DNA from: an uncultured Pseudomonadota bacterium
Lineage (GTDB): Bacteria > Pseudomonadota > Gammaproteobacteria > CAJXQU01
DNA length: 64,000 nucleotides
Reading direction: 5' to 3'
NCBI GenBank assembly: GCA_913058255.1
Contig: CAJXQU010000002.1
Coordinates: 124,001 to 188,000, forward strand
Both the position numbers and the translations under genes were made by a program. Below are positions 29,471 through 37,445 of the stretch, one piece after another. The notes under the pieces are model-generated. The model was not told the origin of the DNA, made no database searches, and saw only the letters and a program-made list of their open reading frames with translations. The first letter of the stretch is position 1; each line of letters opens with the position of its first letter.

Positions 29471-30202
29471 CTAGATACTCATCTTTTTAAACTGGAACTC
29501 AGGAATGCTTTTTATAATTACCATCACCCAGCGCCAGATCCATTTACTATAAAGTACATTTTTGCCTTTTTGTTGAGCATTAAAAATATCATTCGCGACT
29601 TCTTCTGGTTGGGCTGTTAGTTTTTCTGGCAAGTCCATACCTTCAGTCATTTTTGTGGCTACAAACCCTGGTTTTACGGTCAAAACCTGTATGTTAGCTT
29701 CATGAAGTCTATTCCTGAGGCCTGAAAGATAGGTTGTTAGTGCTGCCTTTGCAGAGCCATAGATGTAGTTGCTCTTTCGTCCTCGATCTCCTGCGACAGA
29801 ACTAATACCAACAATGAAACCACTCTTTCGCTTTTCAAAATCATTAGCAACGATATTGATTAAACTGACGATGCCGACATAGTTGGTGTCGATTATTTTT
29901 TTGCTTTCATTGAAATCAACTTGAGCTTTATCTTGTTCACCAAGGTAACCCGCTACAGAAATAATACCCAAAGGTTTTTCCTCTAGGCGGTTATAAAAAC
30001 TTTCATGTGAAGCTATATCTAAAATATCTAAATCTAAACAGATCGCTGTTTTTTGTGTTCTTAAGTTTATATCGTTTGCAAAGTCTTCGAGTTCGGATGA
30101 GTTTCTGGCGGCTAGATAAATGTCATAACCATTTTCAGCATATTTTCTAGCCACAGACTTTGCGATATCACTTTTTGCACCGATGATTAGTATGTAACTC
30201 AT
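29471..30202 (-). CDS. DprE2-like short-chain dehydrogenase
   Basis: Short-chain dehydrogenase of 243 residues. The cofactor loop is IIGAKSDIAKSVARKYAENG, the catalytic serine lies in GISSVAGDRGRKSN and the Tyr/Lys pair in YGSAKAALTTYL. The SSVAGxRxRxSNxxYGSxK string is typical of DprE2, the NADH-dependent reductase of decaprenylphosphoryl-2-keto-ribose in mycobacteria, giving the arabinose epimer. The DprE1-like gene ends one base before this start, and the two enzymes work as a pair in known systems. The C-terminal segment is basic and aromatic, and could contact membrane. Confidence 0.87.
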   Translation of the reverse strand: MSYILIIGAKSDIAKSVARKYAENGYDIYLAARNSSELEDFANDINLRTQKTAICLDLDILDIASHESFYNRLEEKPLGIISVAGYLGEQDKAQVDFNESKKIIDTNYVGIVSLINIVANDFEKRKSGFIVGISSVAGDRGRKSNYIYGSAKAALTTYLSGLRNRLHEANIQVLTVKPGFVATKMTEGMDLPEKLTAQPEEVANDIFNAQQKGKNVLYSKWIWRWVMVIIKSIPEFQFKKMSI

Positions 30203-30203
30203 T

Positions 30204-31502
30204 TTATATCCCTACTCGTTGTGACTGCAATGAATTGAATTTTTCATTCATATTGTATTTTTTCCTTAGTGCTCTAAAACGGTCTATTTGAGGATAGCCT
30301 TGTTCAAAAATGATCTTGCTGACTCTAACATCCTTAGCCAAATAGATACGGCCGCCATGATGAACTACTATTTTATCGAGCTGTTCAAGTAGCTCGAATA
30401 ATCCTTTTTCTATTTTAAAGTCTAATGCTAAGCTATACCCTTCCATCGGGAAGGAAAGATAATTTTCATTAGCTTTCCCATATAATTTCAAAACAGCTAA
30501 AAATGATCCTTTACCGGAATCTGCAATAGTTTTAAGTATTTTTTCGAGTCCTTCAAAGCTAGTTTCTTTGGGAAGTATAAATTGATATTGAGTAAAACCG
30601 TTTTCCCCGTAAATCCTTTTCCAATTAGAAAGTGAGTCAAGTGGGTAGAAAAAAGTATCTATATCAACTTTTTGTTTAGAAATAGTTTCCTTAACCTTTC
30701 CATAATAAAGCCAGTTAAAGGCTTTGACACTCAGGGTGTTGAGGGCAAATGATGGAAAGTTAAAGGGGATGTTTAGTTTCTTTTTAGTTTTGTAATCCAA
30801 CTTACCATCATCTCTAAAGTCACCGAGCATAAGCAGGCATCTACCAAGCTCGGAACCTTTTGCAAGACAATCTATCCAAGCTACTGAATAGGTTTTATTC
30901 TTATTATTTTCAAAGGCCTCAAAGGTTTCTTTTAAGTTTCTTGTTTTAATAGTTGTTTGATTAATAAATTTTGAATTGATTTTTTTTAGTGATATTTTAG
31001 CATCAAGAATAACGCCTGTTAGCCCCATGCCACCACAAGTTGCTTTGAATAATTCTGTGTTCTCATCTTTACTACAAGTAATGATTTTCCCATCAGGAAG
31101 CATAAGGTTAAACATTTCAACGCTTTCGCTGAAACATCCTGCAATATGATGATTTTTACCATGCACATCGCTAGCAATAGCACCACCAACAGTGATCAGT
31201 TTTGTACCTGGAGTGACTTTTAAGAACCAACCTCGTGGAACCAGAGCAGCCAGTATTTCTGACAGTAAAACACCAGATTGAACATGGACGATACCTTGTT
31301 GATCATCAAAGCTAATAAATAAATCATGAGGCTTTACTGTAATTATATTTTCGCTGAGCGCGCTATCCCCGTAACTGCGACCATTGCCATGAGGGATTAA
31401 TTTATTATTATTTTCAATAATTTTCTTTAAAGTTGAAATTCCATCAAATCTAAACGATCGGTTATTGATTTTAGGGTAGTTTCCCCAACTACGTAGACTC
31501 AT
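30204..31502 (-). CDS. DprE1-like FAD-dependent polyprenylphosphoryl-ribose oxidase
   Basis: FAD oxidoreductase of the VAO fold, 432 residues. PHGNGRSYGDSALS (about 37-50) and TVGGAIASDVHGKNHHIAGCF (about 104-124) match the FAD-binding loops of DprE1, with His residues in HGKNHH. The substrate region has VLKLYG near 337 and YLAKDVR near 387, where Lys390 lines up with catalytic Lys418 of the mycobacterial enzyme. The residue aligned to mycobacterial Cys387 is Ala359. In mycobacteria the reaction oxidises the C2 hydroxyl of polyprenylphosphoryl ribose. The neighbouring UbiA- and DprE2-like genes support the same reaction here. Confidence 0.9.
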   Translation of the reverse strand: MSLRSWGNYPKINNRSFRFDGISTLKKIIENNNKLIPHGNGRSYGDSALSENIITVKPHDLFISFDDQQGIVHVQSGVLLSEILAALVPRGWFLKVTPGTKLITVGGAIASDVHGKNHHIAGCFSESVEMFNLMLPDGKIITCSKDENTELFKATCGGMGLTGVILDAKISLKKINSKFINQTTIKTRNLKETFEAFENNKNKTYSVAWIDCLAKGSELGRCLLMLGDFRDDGKLDYKTKKKLNIPFNFPSFALNTLSVKAFNWLYYGKVKETISKQKVDIDTFFYPLDSLSNWKRIYGENGFTQYQFILPKETSFEGLEKILKTIADSGKGSFLAVLKLYGKANENYLSFPMEGYSLALDFKIEKGLFELLEQLDKIVVHHGGRIYLAKDVRVSKIIFEQGYPQIDRFRALRKKYNMNEKFNSLQSQRVGI

Positions 31503-31563
31503 GAAGGTTGCCCTTCATGTTCACTGTGTAGAGAAGAAAATTGTAATTTAAAGTGAAGATAAA

Positions 31564-32430
31564 TCATAAATAAATGATCCATGCAAAACTAAATAACCAG
31601 GCAATGATAGTTATTTGCATAAACCGATCTTTAAAGACGATTTTGGTTGGTGAGCCGCTATCAGATTCAATAAAGGCAATTTGTAAGTAGCGCATAATAC
31701 CAAGGATGACAAACAAAGCGGTTAGGTATAAATGGTCACTTTCCATTCTCTCAATGACTTCTTGTGATGTTGTATAAAGTAGATAGGCTACGATTACAAC
31801 AGAGCCCATGATCATCATGGCTCCATCAATCATTTGCAGGTTATAGCCTCCTATAACTTTACGCATCTGTTGACCCGTGTTCTGAAAAATCAACACATCA
31901 TCACGGCGTTTTGCTAAGGCTAAAAATAAAGCGAGTAGAAAAGTCATAATGACTATCCACATGGAGACAGGAATTTGAGTGACGGAGGCGCCTACAAAAA
32001 TTCGCAAAACAAACCCAATAGCTATGATGGTGACGTCCAATATCGAAATATGTTTAAGACGAAAACTATAAGCAACATTTAATAATAAGTACGCACAGAG
32101 GATAAGCAGTCCTGACAACGAAAGATAGGCCATCATGCTTGTTCCAAAAACTAACAGAAATACCATAGTGATAATGGCTTTTCTTTTTGTAACGGTACCA
32201 GAGGCTAAAGGACGAAACTTTTTCTTTGGATGTAGGCGATCTTCCTCAATATCTTGATAATCATTCAAGATATAAATAGCACTTGCTGAAAGGGAGAATG
32301 CTAAAAAAGCCAAAAATGCATTAATTAGTAAACTAGCATCTGAAATTTGGCCCATAAAAAATAAGGGCATAAAAATAAACAGATTTTTTACGTACTGGTG
32401 TGGCCGAATTAATAATAAGATATTTTTCAT
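31564..32430 (-). CDS. UbiA-family polyprenyl-phosphate phosphoribosyltransferase-like
   Basis: Integral membrane protein of 288 residues with about 8-9 helices. The first metal motif NDYQDIEEDRLHP followed by KKKFRPLASG is that of the decaprenyl-phosphate 5-phosphoribosyltransferase group (Rv3806c-like), not of UbiA or MenA. A second acidic site lies in KRRDDVLIF. Such enzymes attach phosphoribose from PRPP to a polyprenyl phosphate. It lies upstream of the DprE1/DprE2-like genes in the order of the mycobacterial pathway. The phosphatase that normally removes the 5-phosphate is not encoded nearby. Confidence 0.88.
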   Translation of the reverse strand: MKNILLLIRPHQYVKNLFIFMPLFFMGQISDASLLINAFLAFLAFSLSASAIYILNDYQDIEEDRLHPKKKFRPLASGTVTKRKAIITMVFLLVFGTSMMAYLSLSGLLILCAYLLLNVAYSFRLKHISILDVTIIAIGFVLRIFVGASVTQIPVSMWIVIMTFLLALFLALAKRRDDVLIFQNTGQQMRKVIGGYNLQMIDGAMMIMGSVVIVAYLLYTTSQEVIERMESDHLYLTALFVILGIMRYLQIAFIESDSGSPTKIVFKDRFMQITIIAWLFSFAWIIYL

Positions 32431-32520
32431 ATAGTTACTTTTATGATCAATCCTTTAATCATTGTGATTAAAATAATTCAAAGATACTCCCTACCAATAG
32501 ATGGATGTGTTCGTTCTCTA

Positions 32521-33501
32521 TTAATAGCGTTTGTTTTCTTCCCAAGCTAATGAGGTCTTCACTATGATATTAAGGTCATCAAATGAAGGTTCCCATTTCA
32601 ACGTTGCTTTGATCCGATCTGCCTTCGCTATTAAAATCGGCGGATCACCCGCACGTCGAGGCTCTTCAATGATATTCAGTTTTGTTCCACTAATTTGTTC
32701 TACGGTATCCAAAACCTCACGAACACTATAACCATGGCCGTAACCACAATTAAAGGTTGATGATTCGCCACCTTGCTCTAAATACTCAAGTGCTTTTACA
32801 TGTGCACTGGCTAAATCTTCAACATGAATGTAGTCACGAACGCCAGTACCATCTTTCGTATCGTAATCTGAACCAAAAACTGAAATAGATTCTCGTTTGC
32901 CGAGTGCTGCTTCACATGCAACTTTAATTAATAAAGTAGCTTTAGCTGTGGACTGTCCTATTTCACCGTCAGGGTTTGAGCCCGCGACATTGAAGTAACG
33001 TAAAATCACATGCCGTAATGGCGTTGCAAACGAGAGATCCTTCAGCATCATTTCACTCATTAATTTCGAGGTGCCATAAGGATTAATCGGCGCTGTAGGG
33101 GTATCTTCTGCAGTTTCGGCTTGGTCAGGTGTTCCGTAGACAGCTGCTGTCGAAGAGAATATAAAATGTTTTACACCCGCATCAGAGCAGCACTCAAGCA
33201 AGTTTCTAGTGCAAGATGTGTTATTGCCGTAATATTTTAGAGGATTAGAGACAGATTCAGGCACAATGGTATGGGCTGCGAAATGCATAACGGTATCAAC
33301 ATGATGATCAGCAATAACCTTTTTTACGAGTGATGTGTCGCCGGTATCGCCTTCGATGAACTCTGCTCCAATAACAGCGTCTTTAAAACCAGTACTTAGA
33401 TTATCAAGGACGACAACTTTACGGCCCGTCGTGGTTAATTGACGTACAACGTGGCTGCCGATGTAACCTGCGCCACCGGTGACTAAAATTGAATTGCTCA
33501 T
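32521..33501 (-). CDS. galE: UDP-glucose 4-epimerase
   Basis: Epimerase of 326 residues that interconverts UDP-glucose and UDP-galactose (or the N-acetylated forms). Motifs are the NAD loop VTGGAGYIGSHVVRQL, VVLDNLSTGF, HFAAHTIVPESVSNPLKYY, FSSTAAVYG, and PINPYGTSKLMSEMML with the catalytic Tyr and Lys. The C-terminal CGYGHGYSVREVLD and RRAGDPP are typical GalE. It is the first gene of the operon that continues with the UbiA- and DprE-like enzymes, 90 bases away, implying galactose in the same glycan. Confidence 0.95.
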   Translation of the reverse strand: MSNSILVTGGAGYIGSHVVRQLTTTGRKVVVLDNLSTGFKDAVIGAEFIEGDTGDTSLVKKVIADHHVDTVMHFAAHTIVPESVSNPLKYYGNNTSCTRNLLECCSDAGVKHFIFSSTAAVYGTPDQAETAEDTPTAPINPYGTSKLMSEMMLKDLSFATPLRHVILRYFNVAGSNPDGEIGQSTAKATLLIKVACEAALGKRESISVFGSDYDTKDGTGVRDYIHVEDLASAHVKALEYLEQGGESSTFNCGYGHGYSVREVLDTVEQISGTKLNIIEEPRRAGDPPILIAKADRIKATLKWEPSFDDLNIIVKTSLAWEENKRY

Positions 33502-33648
33502 ACTTATTTACTTATCCTGTCGCTGTGAATTTTATGGGGCAAGAATACAGAAATAATCACTTAAAATGAAGTGCTTAGAAATGAGTTTCGCTTAGGATTA
33601 ACTTTTCATTACAATATATACATAAATTGACATAGTTGGAGCACAAGA

Positions 33649-34251
33649 ATGCAGCAAAAAAGTACAAATACGGTATGGCATCATGCCACGGTGACAAGAG
33701 ATAGTCGTGAGCAGCTCAATGAACATAAGAGTGTGATTTTATGGTTCACCGGTTTGTCTGGGGCAGGGAAGTCGACACTAGCCAATGCTGTGGAAGCTCT
33801 GCTGTACGAGAGTGGAAAACACACGTATGTACTTGATGGCGATAATGTCCGACAGGGTTTATGTGGAGATCTGAGTTTTTCTGAACAGGATAGAGTTGAG
33901 AATATTCGTCGTATTGGTGAAGTTGCTAAACTATTCGTTGATGCTGGAATGCTCACATTATCAGCGTTTATATCACCGTTCAAAGCCGATCGCCTTGCGG
34001 TACGCAACCTTGTTGCTACGGATAGCTTTATAGAAATCTACTGCCGTTGTGACTTGAGTGTTTGTGAGGAACGTGATGTAAAGGGCTTGTATAAAAAGGC
34101 CAGAGCAGGGGAAATAGCTGAGTTCACAGGAATATCATCACCTTATGAAGAACCTGAGCATGCGGAGTTAGTCGTTGATACGGATAAAAAGCCACTGCAA
34201 GAATGTGCGCAACAAGTGGTTGATTATCTGATGGAGAAGGGAATCATTTAA
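33649..34251 (+). CDS. cysC: Adenylylsulfate (APS) kinase
   Basis: APS kinase of 200 residues which makes PAPS, the donor for sulfation or sulfate reduction. It begins with the family lead [16 protein letters not shown], then P-loop [42 protein letters not shown] and [10 protein letters not shown], all canonical. It is divergent from galE with 147 bases between, and no cysD, cysN or cysH is nearby, so the job could be PAPS supply for glycan sulfation rather than cysteine synthesis. GGAG precedes the ATG. Confidence 0.96.
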   Translation: MQQKSTNTVWHHATVTRDSREQLNEHKSVILWFTGLSGAGKSTLANAVEALLYESGKHTYVLDGDNVRQGLCGDLSFSEQDRVENIRRIGEVAKLFVDAGMLTLSAFISPFKADRLAVRNLVATDSFIEIYCRCDLSVCEERDVKGLYKKARAGEIAEFTGISSPYEEPEHAELVVDTDKKPLQECAQQVVDYLMEKGII

Positions 34252-34253
34252 AT

Positions 34254-34904
34254 TTAGGCTTCAATCAATCCGTGTCTGATAGCGATACGAGCAAGTTCTG
34301 CCGTTGTTTTAACATCGAGCTTATTTTTGATTTGTGTACTGTAGTTCGCTACTGTTTTATAACTCAGTGAAAGCCTCTCAGCGATGGTTGCGACATTTGA
34401 ACCCTCGGCAAGCAGGCAAAATATCTCAAACTCTCTTGTCGATAGGTTAGCAAAAGGTGTATTTCGACCACGTGCTTTTTGAATAGCCAGTCGTTGAGCA
34501 ATATCAGGATCAAGATGATCCTTGCCTTTCGCGATGTCTTGTACAGCCTCAACAAGCTCATTGGCAGCGCTACTCTTAGGAATATAGCCTTTAGCACCAG
34601 CTTGTAATGCTTGCTCAACAAATACGGTATCTTCATGCATGCTAAAGACAAGAATTTTCGCATCAGAATCGCGCGCAATGATTCTACGTATAGCTTCCAA
34701 TCCCCCAATCCCAGGTAAAGATAAATCCATAATGACAATATCTGGAGTTTTTTCTACATAGTATTTACAAGCGATCTCGCCAGTAGGGGCTTCTGCTACA
34801 ACTTCGATATCTGGATAATTTTCAAGCAGGTTTTTATAGCCTTCACGCACAACGGTATGATCATCGACTAGTAACACTTTTATCTTATTGCTATTTCTAA
34901 TCAT
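34254..34904 (-). CDS. NarL/UhpA-type response regulator
   Basis: Response regulator of 216 residues: receiver at about 8-125 with phosphoacceptor Asp60 in IVIMDLSLPG and a LuxR-type HTH at about 148-210 (STREFEIFCLLAEGSNVATIAERLSLSYKTVANY). The start overlaps the histidine kinase stop by 4 bases, so the two are a pair. The pattern of a short phosphorylation-controlled activator with a HisKA_3 kinase resembles UvrY/GacA and BarA-independent systems. The targets are not visible. Confidence 0.94.
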   Translation of the reverse strand: MIRNSNKIKVLLVDDHTVVREGYKNLLENYPDIEVVAEAPTGEIACKYYVEKTPDIVIMDLSLPGIGGLEAIRRIIARDSDAKILVFSMHEDTVFVEQALQAGAKGYIPKSSAANELVEAVQDIAKGKDHLDPDIAQRLAIQKARGRNTPFANLSTREFEIFCLLAEGSNVATIAERLSLSYKTVANYSTQIKNKLDVKTTAELARIAIRHGLIEA

Positions 34905-36259
34905 GAAAAATCATCCTTATTATCAGCATGTCGTAAGGTCAATCTTACCTCAATGCTGACACCTTTTCCCGGTTCACTACGACTTTCATACTGCCCATTC
35001 AGAGCTTCTACACGCTCTCGCATGCCTAGCAAGCCTAGTCCAGATGTATTTTGTTTAATATCAAATCCTTGCCCATTATCTTTGATAGATAGCTTTAACT
35101 GAGTTTCTTCTTTCTTCAAACGAATATATACATCTTCCGCATTAGCATGTTTTGCAACATTATTGAGACACTCTTGAACTAATCGGAATATGGTTATCGA
35201 AACCTCTTTTGAAAGGGTGACGAGTTTGTCAAGATCACCTTCAACTTCGAAATGACAAAAGGTATTCTCATGATGGGTATTCCAGTCGTCTATGACATCA
35301 TTTAGTGCAGGAATAAGGCCTAACTCATCGAGAATCACAGGGTGTAAACGTCTCATCATACCGCGCACAACATCGTAAATACGGTTGGAAATATCGGTGA
35401 TCGTGGTTACATTTGTTTTTATCTTGACATCATCGGTACGTTGGTTAATCGAACTCGCCACCGCTTTAATCGCACTGATTGATTGGCCCATTTCATCATG
35501 AAGTTCACGTGCTAAGTGGCGTCGTTCTTCTTCTTGAATAGCCAGTGTTTGCTGAGTAAGGTAACGGTTTTGTTCACGACTTTGTTCAAGAACGCCAGCC
35601 ATAGCATTGAATTTTTGGGTGATTTTATCTAGCTCAGGTAGTTGCACACTCTGTAAGCGAGACTGATAGTCACCTTGCTCAATATCGTCAAGCCCTTGAA
35701 TGATGGCACTGATGGGCTTTAAAGAGCGGCCAATGATGACATAAACAAATATCATTGCGATCAGAAAAAAGATTAATAATAGACCTATTAAAGAACGAGC
35801 TTCTTTCCAAGCCTCGGTAATTTCATCCGCTGGATCAGGACGTATTACCAGCTCACTAGCTGGCATGCCAGGGACGAGTATCGATTGACGCAACACAATG
35901 CTACTAGGTGCGACCATGTTTACAAACCAATCAGGTGCATCCGATTTATGCACTGCAGAAATATCTGTTGGAAAAGGTTCTAAACCTTCTCCGTGAAGGA
36001 TCTCGACATGCAGGTGACGAACCTTGCCGAACTCTTTTATACGCTGCATAAGCTCAAACTGGTGCATGGCTTGATCTTCAGGGCTGGTTTGAATGAAGGC
36101 AAGTTCTAATAGCTGCAGAGTGAGTTGTGCTGTTGATTCAGTCTCTTCTGCCAGAGCATTACGTGCGTTATGAATTACTAGCACGGCACCTGCTAGTAGG
36201 ATCGAAATAAATAAAGTGGTTATCAGTAAATTAAGACGAAATTGTAGGTTCATAGTCAT
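34901..36259 (-). CDS. Sensor histidine kinase (HisKA_3/NarX class)
   Basis: Membrane kinase of 452 residues. Helix 1 spans about 11-30, then a periplasmic sensor of about 125 residues, helix 2 at about 157-177, a HAMP domain, and the HisKA_3 dimerisation box with ARELHDEMGQSISAIKAV, phosphoacceptor His254. The ATPase part shows QECLNNVAKHANAE, IKDNGQGFD and GLGLLGMRERVEALNG. The sensor has no metal-binding cysteines or recognised ligand motif. It is coupled by overlap to the response regulator and divergent from a SPOR-domain lipoprotein gene. Confidence 0.93.
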   Translation of the reverse strand: MTMNLQFRLNLLITTLFISILLAGAVLVIHNARNALAEETESTAQLTLQLLELAFIQTSPEDQAMHQFELMQRIKEFGKVRHLHVEILHGEGLEPFPTDISAVHKSDAPDWFVNMVAPSSIVLRQSILVPGMPASELVIRPDPADEITEAWKEARSLIGLLLIFFLIAMIFVYVIIGRSLKPISAIIQGLDDIEQGDYQSRLQSVQLPELDKITQKFNAMAGVLEQSREQNRYLTQQTLAIQEEERRHLARELHDEMGQSISAIKAVASSINQRTDDVKIKTNVTTITDISNRIYDVVRGMMRRLHPVILDELGLIPALNDVIDDWNTHHENTFCHFEVEGDLDKLVTLSKEVSITIFRLVQECLNNVAKHANAEDVYIRLKKEETQLKLSIKDNGQGFDIKQNTSGLGLLGMRERVEALNGQYESRSEPGKGVSIEVRLTLRHADNKDDFS

Positions 36260-36393
36260 TACCTTATTAGTGATTGAATTGTCACTTTAAAATAGCATTT
36301 CTGCAAATTACTAACCTTTATGTTTTTTTAGAAAAAAGTGATAAGCTTATGATATAAATATAATATATGAGTAGTTAAGTGGGGAATAATTAA

Positions 36394-36909
36394 ATGAATC
36401 TAAAAATGTTTTTCCTTTTATTTCTGAGTGTTACAAGCTTTACCTGCCTAATGGGATGTTCAGGTTTTCAAGTCGCCTCGATGGCGACTATGGCAGTTAC
36501 CGGTAAAGGTTTTAGTGATCATGCTTTATCGACAGTCACTGGGCAAGATTGTGCTTTCTTCAATGTTGTCGAAGGTGAACAGGTTTGTTTTTCTGAGAAT
36601 TCAGTTGAAATGACCTTGTTGACCAATAATCAAGTGATTGATGACACCTTGAAAATAAATACTTCCAATAAAGAAAAAATTGAACCAGATAATGCTTTTC
36701 TTGTCATAGGAAGCTTCACGCAACGTCCTCGTGCTGAGACTTATCAAGCAAAATATAAAAAATGGAATTCACAAGTGATTAAAATGGGAGATAAGACAGA
36801 ACAGCTCTATCGTGTTGTTATTGGACCTGTAGCAAAACAAGATAAAGCGCGATTAAAGAGAATTTTTATCAATAAAGGTGTCGAGACACCTTGGTTAGTG
36901 ACGTTATAG
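36394..36909 (+). CDS. Lipoprotein with C-terminal SPOR-like domain
   Basis: A 171-residue protein with a lipoprotein signal: a hydrophobic stretch then LMGC with Cys22. Residues about 100-171 form a SPOR-like domain (FLVIGSFTQRPRAETYQAKYKKWNSQ, then YRVVIGPVAKQDKARLKR). SPOR domains bind denuded peptidoglycan strands at division sites. The middle has two further cysteines that could pair in the periplasm. An AT-rich stretch with TATAAT at 36359-36364 is a possible -10 box. It lies divergent to the two-component genes, and may be regulated by them, but that is speculation. Confidence 0.8.
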   Translation: MNLKMFFLLFLSVTSFTCLMGCSGFQVASMATMAVTGKGFSDHALSTVTGQDCAFFNVVEGEQVCFSENSVEMTLLTNNQVIDDTLKINTSNKEKIEPDNAFLVIGSFTQRPRAETYQAKYKKWNSQVIKMGDKTEQLYRVVIGPVAKQDKARLKRIFINKGVETPWLVTL

Positions 36910-36950
36910 CCATTCATGTTCGTCACAGAAGGGAGTTAGAAAGAGCCAAC

Positions 36951-37445
36951 ATGTTCAATCCAAGAATTGTTTTCCTCGTTATCTTTTTAGTCTGTGCAGG
37001 TCTAATGAGTTTTGGTTTTTATTTACAATATGTGCTAGGACTTGAGCCTTGTGTCTTATGTATGGTGCAACGCCTCTTTTTTAGTTTATTAGGTCTTACA
37101 GCACTGATCGCTTTTCTACATAATCCACAGTTTATTGGGGTTCGAATATATGCCGTTTTAACAGCATTGTTTTCTGTTATGGGTGCAGGTATTGCAGGTC
37201 GTCAAGTATGGCTGCAACATCTTCCTGCGGATAAGGTGCCTGAGTGCGGGCCTGATCTATTTTTTATGCTTGAGGTTTACCCATTAGGTGAAGCTCTGAT
37301 GACGGCTTTGAAAGGAACGGGAGATTGTGCAAAAGTAGCTTGGACTTTTCTCAGCTTATCCATTCCCGAATGGGCAATAATAATCTTTATCGCTATTTTC
37401 ATTGCGAGTCTACAACTGATCTTTAAGTCTCGCCGATTAATGTAA
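36951..37445 (+). CDS. dsbB: Disulfide bond formation protein B
   Basis: Four-helix quinone reductase that reoxidises DsbA (about 164 residues from the ATG at 36951). The first cysteine pair is Cys34/Cys37 in [11 protein letters not shown], and the second, Cys99 and Cys126, lies in the second periplasmic loop ([17 protein letters not shown]). A longer frame from 36891 would add 20 non-membrane residues and overlap the previous gene, so I use the ATG before FNPRIVFLV. The 3' end overlaps the convergent DUF255 gene by 23 bases. Confidence 0.95.
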   Translation: MFNPRIVFLVIFLVCAGLMSFGFYLQYVLGLEPCVLCMVQRLFFSLLGLTALIAFLHNPQFIGVRIYAVLTALFSVMGAGIAGRQVWLQHLPADKVPECGPDLFFMLEVYPLGEALMTALKGTGDCAKVAWTFLSLSIPEWAIIIFIAIFIASLQLIFKSRRLM

